Source: Candidatus Methanomethylophilaceae archaeon (GTDB lineage: Archaea > Thermoplasmatota > Thermoplasmata > Methanomassiliicoccales > Methanomethylophilaceae). From it: a stretch of DNA of 5,539 bases. Position numbers and translations under genes: made by a program. Positions 5,490 through 5,539 of the stretch are shown piece after piece (the first letter of the stretch is position 1; every line of letters begins with the position of its first letter). The DNA is taken from positions 1 to 5,539 of the forward strand of contig JAFZXW010000115.1 in the NCBI GenBank assembly GCA_017616575.1. The letters are read 5' to 3'. The notes beneath the pieces were generated by a model. It saw only the letters and a program-made list of their open reading frames with translations, ran no database searches and was not told the origin of the DNA.

Positions 5490-5539
5490 CCTCAGTGTGT
5501 CAATAGCAGAAATAGCGGCCTGCGTATGTTCAGTCGCCA

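Larger units (their letters stand above)
5241..5539. other. Right-end region without a normal-sized gene
   Basis: This 299-base stretch holds no convincing conventional gene. From left to right it contains the terminator-like hairpins, the micro-ORF with its ribosome site, a second 20-codon frame without one (5387-5449), a TATA-like box and the long hairpin. From 5490 to 5539 I see only short complementary pieces (GACAC/GTGTC, GGCC/GGCC) and no tRNA arms or gene start. Confidence 0.6.

Noticed and set aside
5505..5539. tRNA 3' end, because the window closes with GTTCAGTCGCCA
   Set aside because: The T-loop consensus fails (no A at the conserved position) and no acceptor, D or anticodon arm can be paired upstream.

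Overview
The window looks like chromosomal DNA from an archaeon. GC content is fairly high in the genes, and the short intergenic gaps are AT-rich. The first gene of each transcription unit has a TATA-like box about 25-35 bases before its ATG and no clear ribosome binding site, so these mRNAs look leaderless or nearly so. An operon-internal gene (gatB) instead has a strong GGAGGTG site. Archaeal-type genes (a gatCAB amidotransferase operon, an ATPase_2/DUF234 ATPase, a DUF2284 protein) agree with this. I would guess Thermoplasmatota, possibly a Methanomassiliicoccales-like methanogen, but the lineage is inferred from gene style only.

Layout. From 2583 down to the left edge, minus strand: gatC, gatA and gatB (gatB cut by the window edge), joined by two ATGA stop/start overlaps. 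From 2584 to 2781: a divergent intergenic region with the gatC promoter on one side and, on the other, three near-identical 14-bp dyad sites in front of the promoter of a plus-strand ATPase. From 2782 to 4272: the ATPase (P-loop domain, winged-helix region, DUF234 tail). From 4652 down to 4080, minus strand: a cysteine-rich DUF2284 protein that overlaps the ATPase tail to tail by 193 bases. From 4653 to 4727: a compact divergent promoter region. From 4728 to 5240: a small TPR protein with codons typical of a well-expressed gene. From 5241 to the end: no normal-sized gene, but a likely terminator, a 20-codon micro-ORF with a strong ribosome binding site, and a long hairpin that may be a non-coding RNA.

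How the parts work together. GatCAB is a housekeeping enzyme that amidates mischarged tRNA, in archaea mostly Asp-tRNA(Asn). The ATPase is an independent unit placed between housekeeping genes. Its operator array and its overrun into the neighbour's coding sequence suggest that it arrived later or has been rearranged, and that it is controlled separately. The most noteworthy items are the triple operator, the antisense overlap, the altered residues around the GatA nucleophile, and the micro-ORF/hairpin region at the right end.
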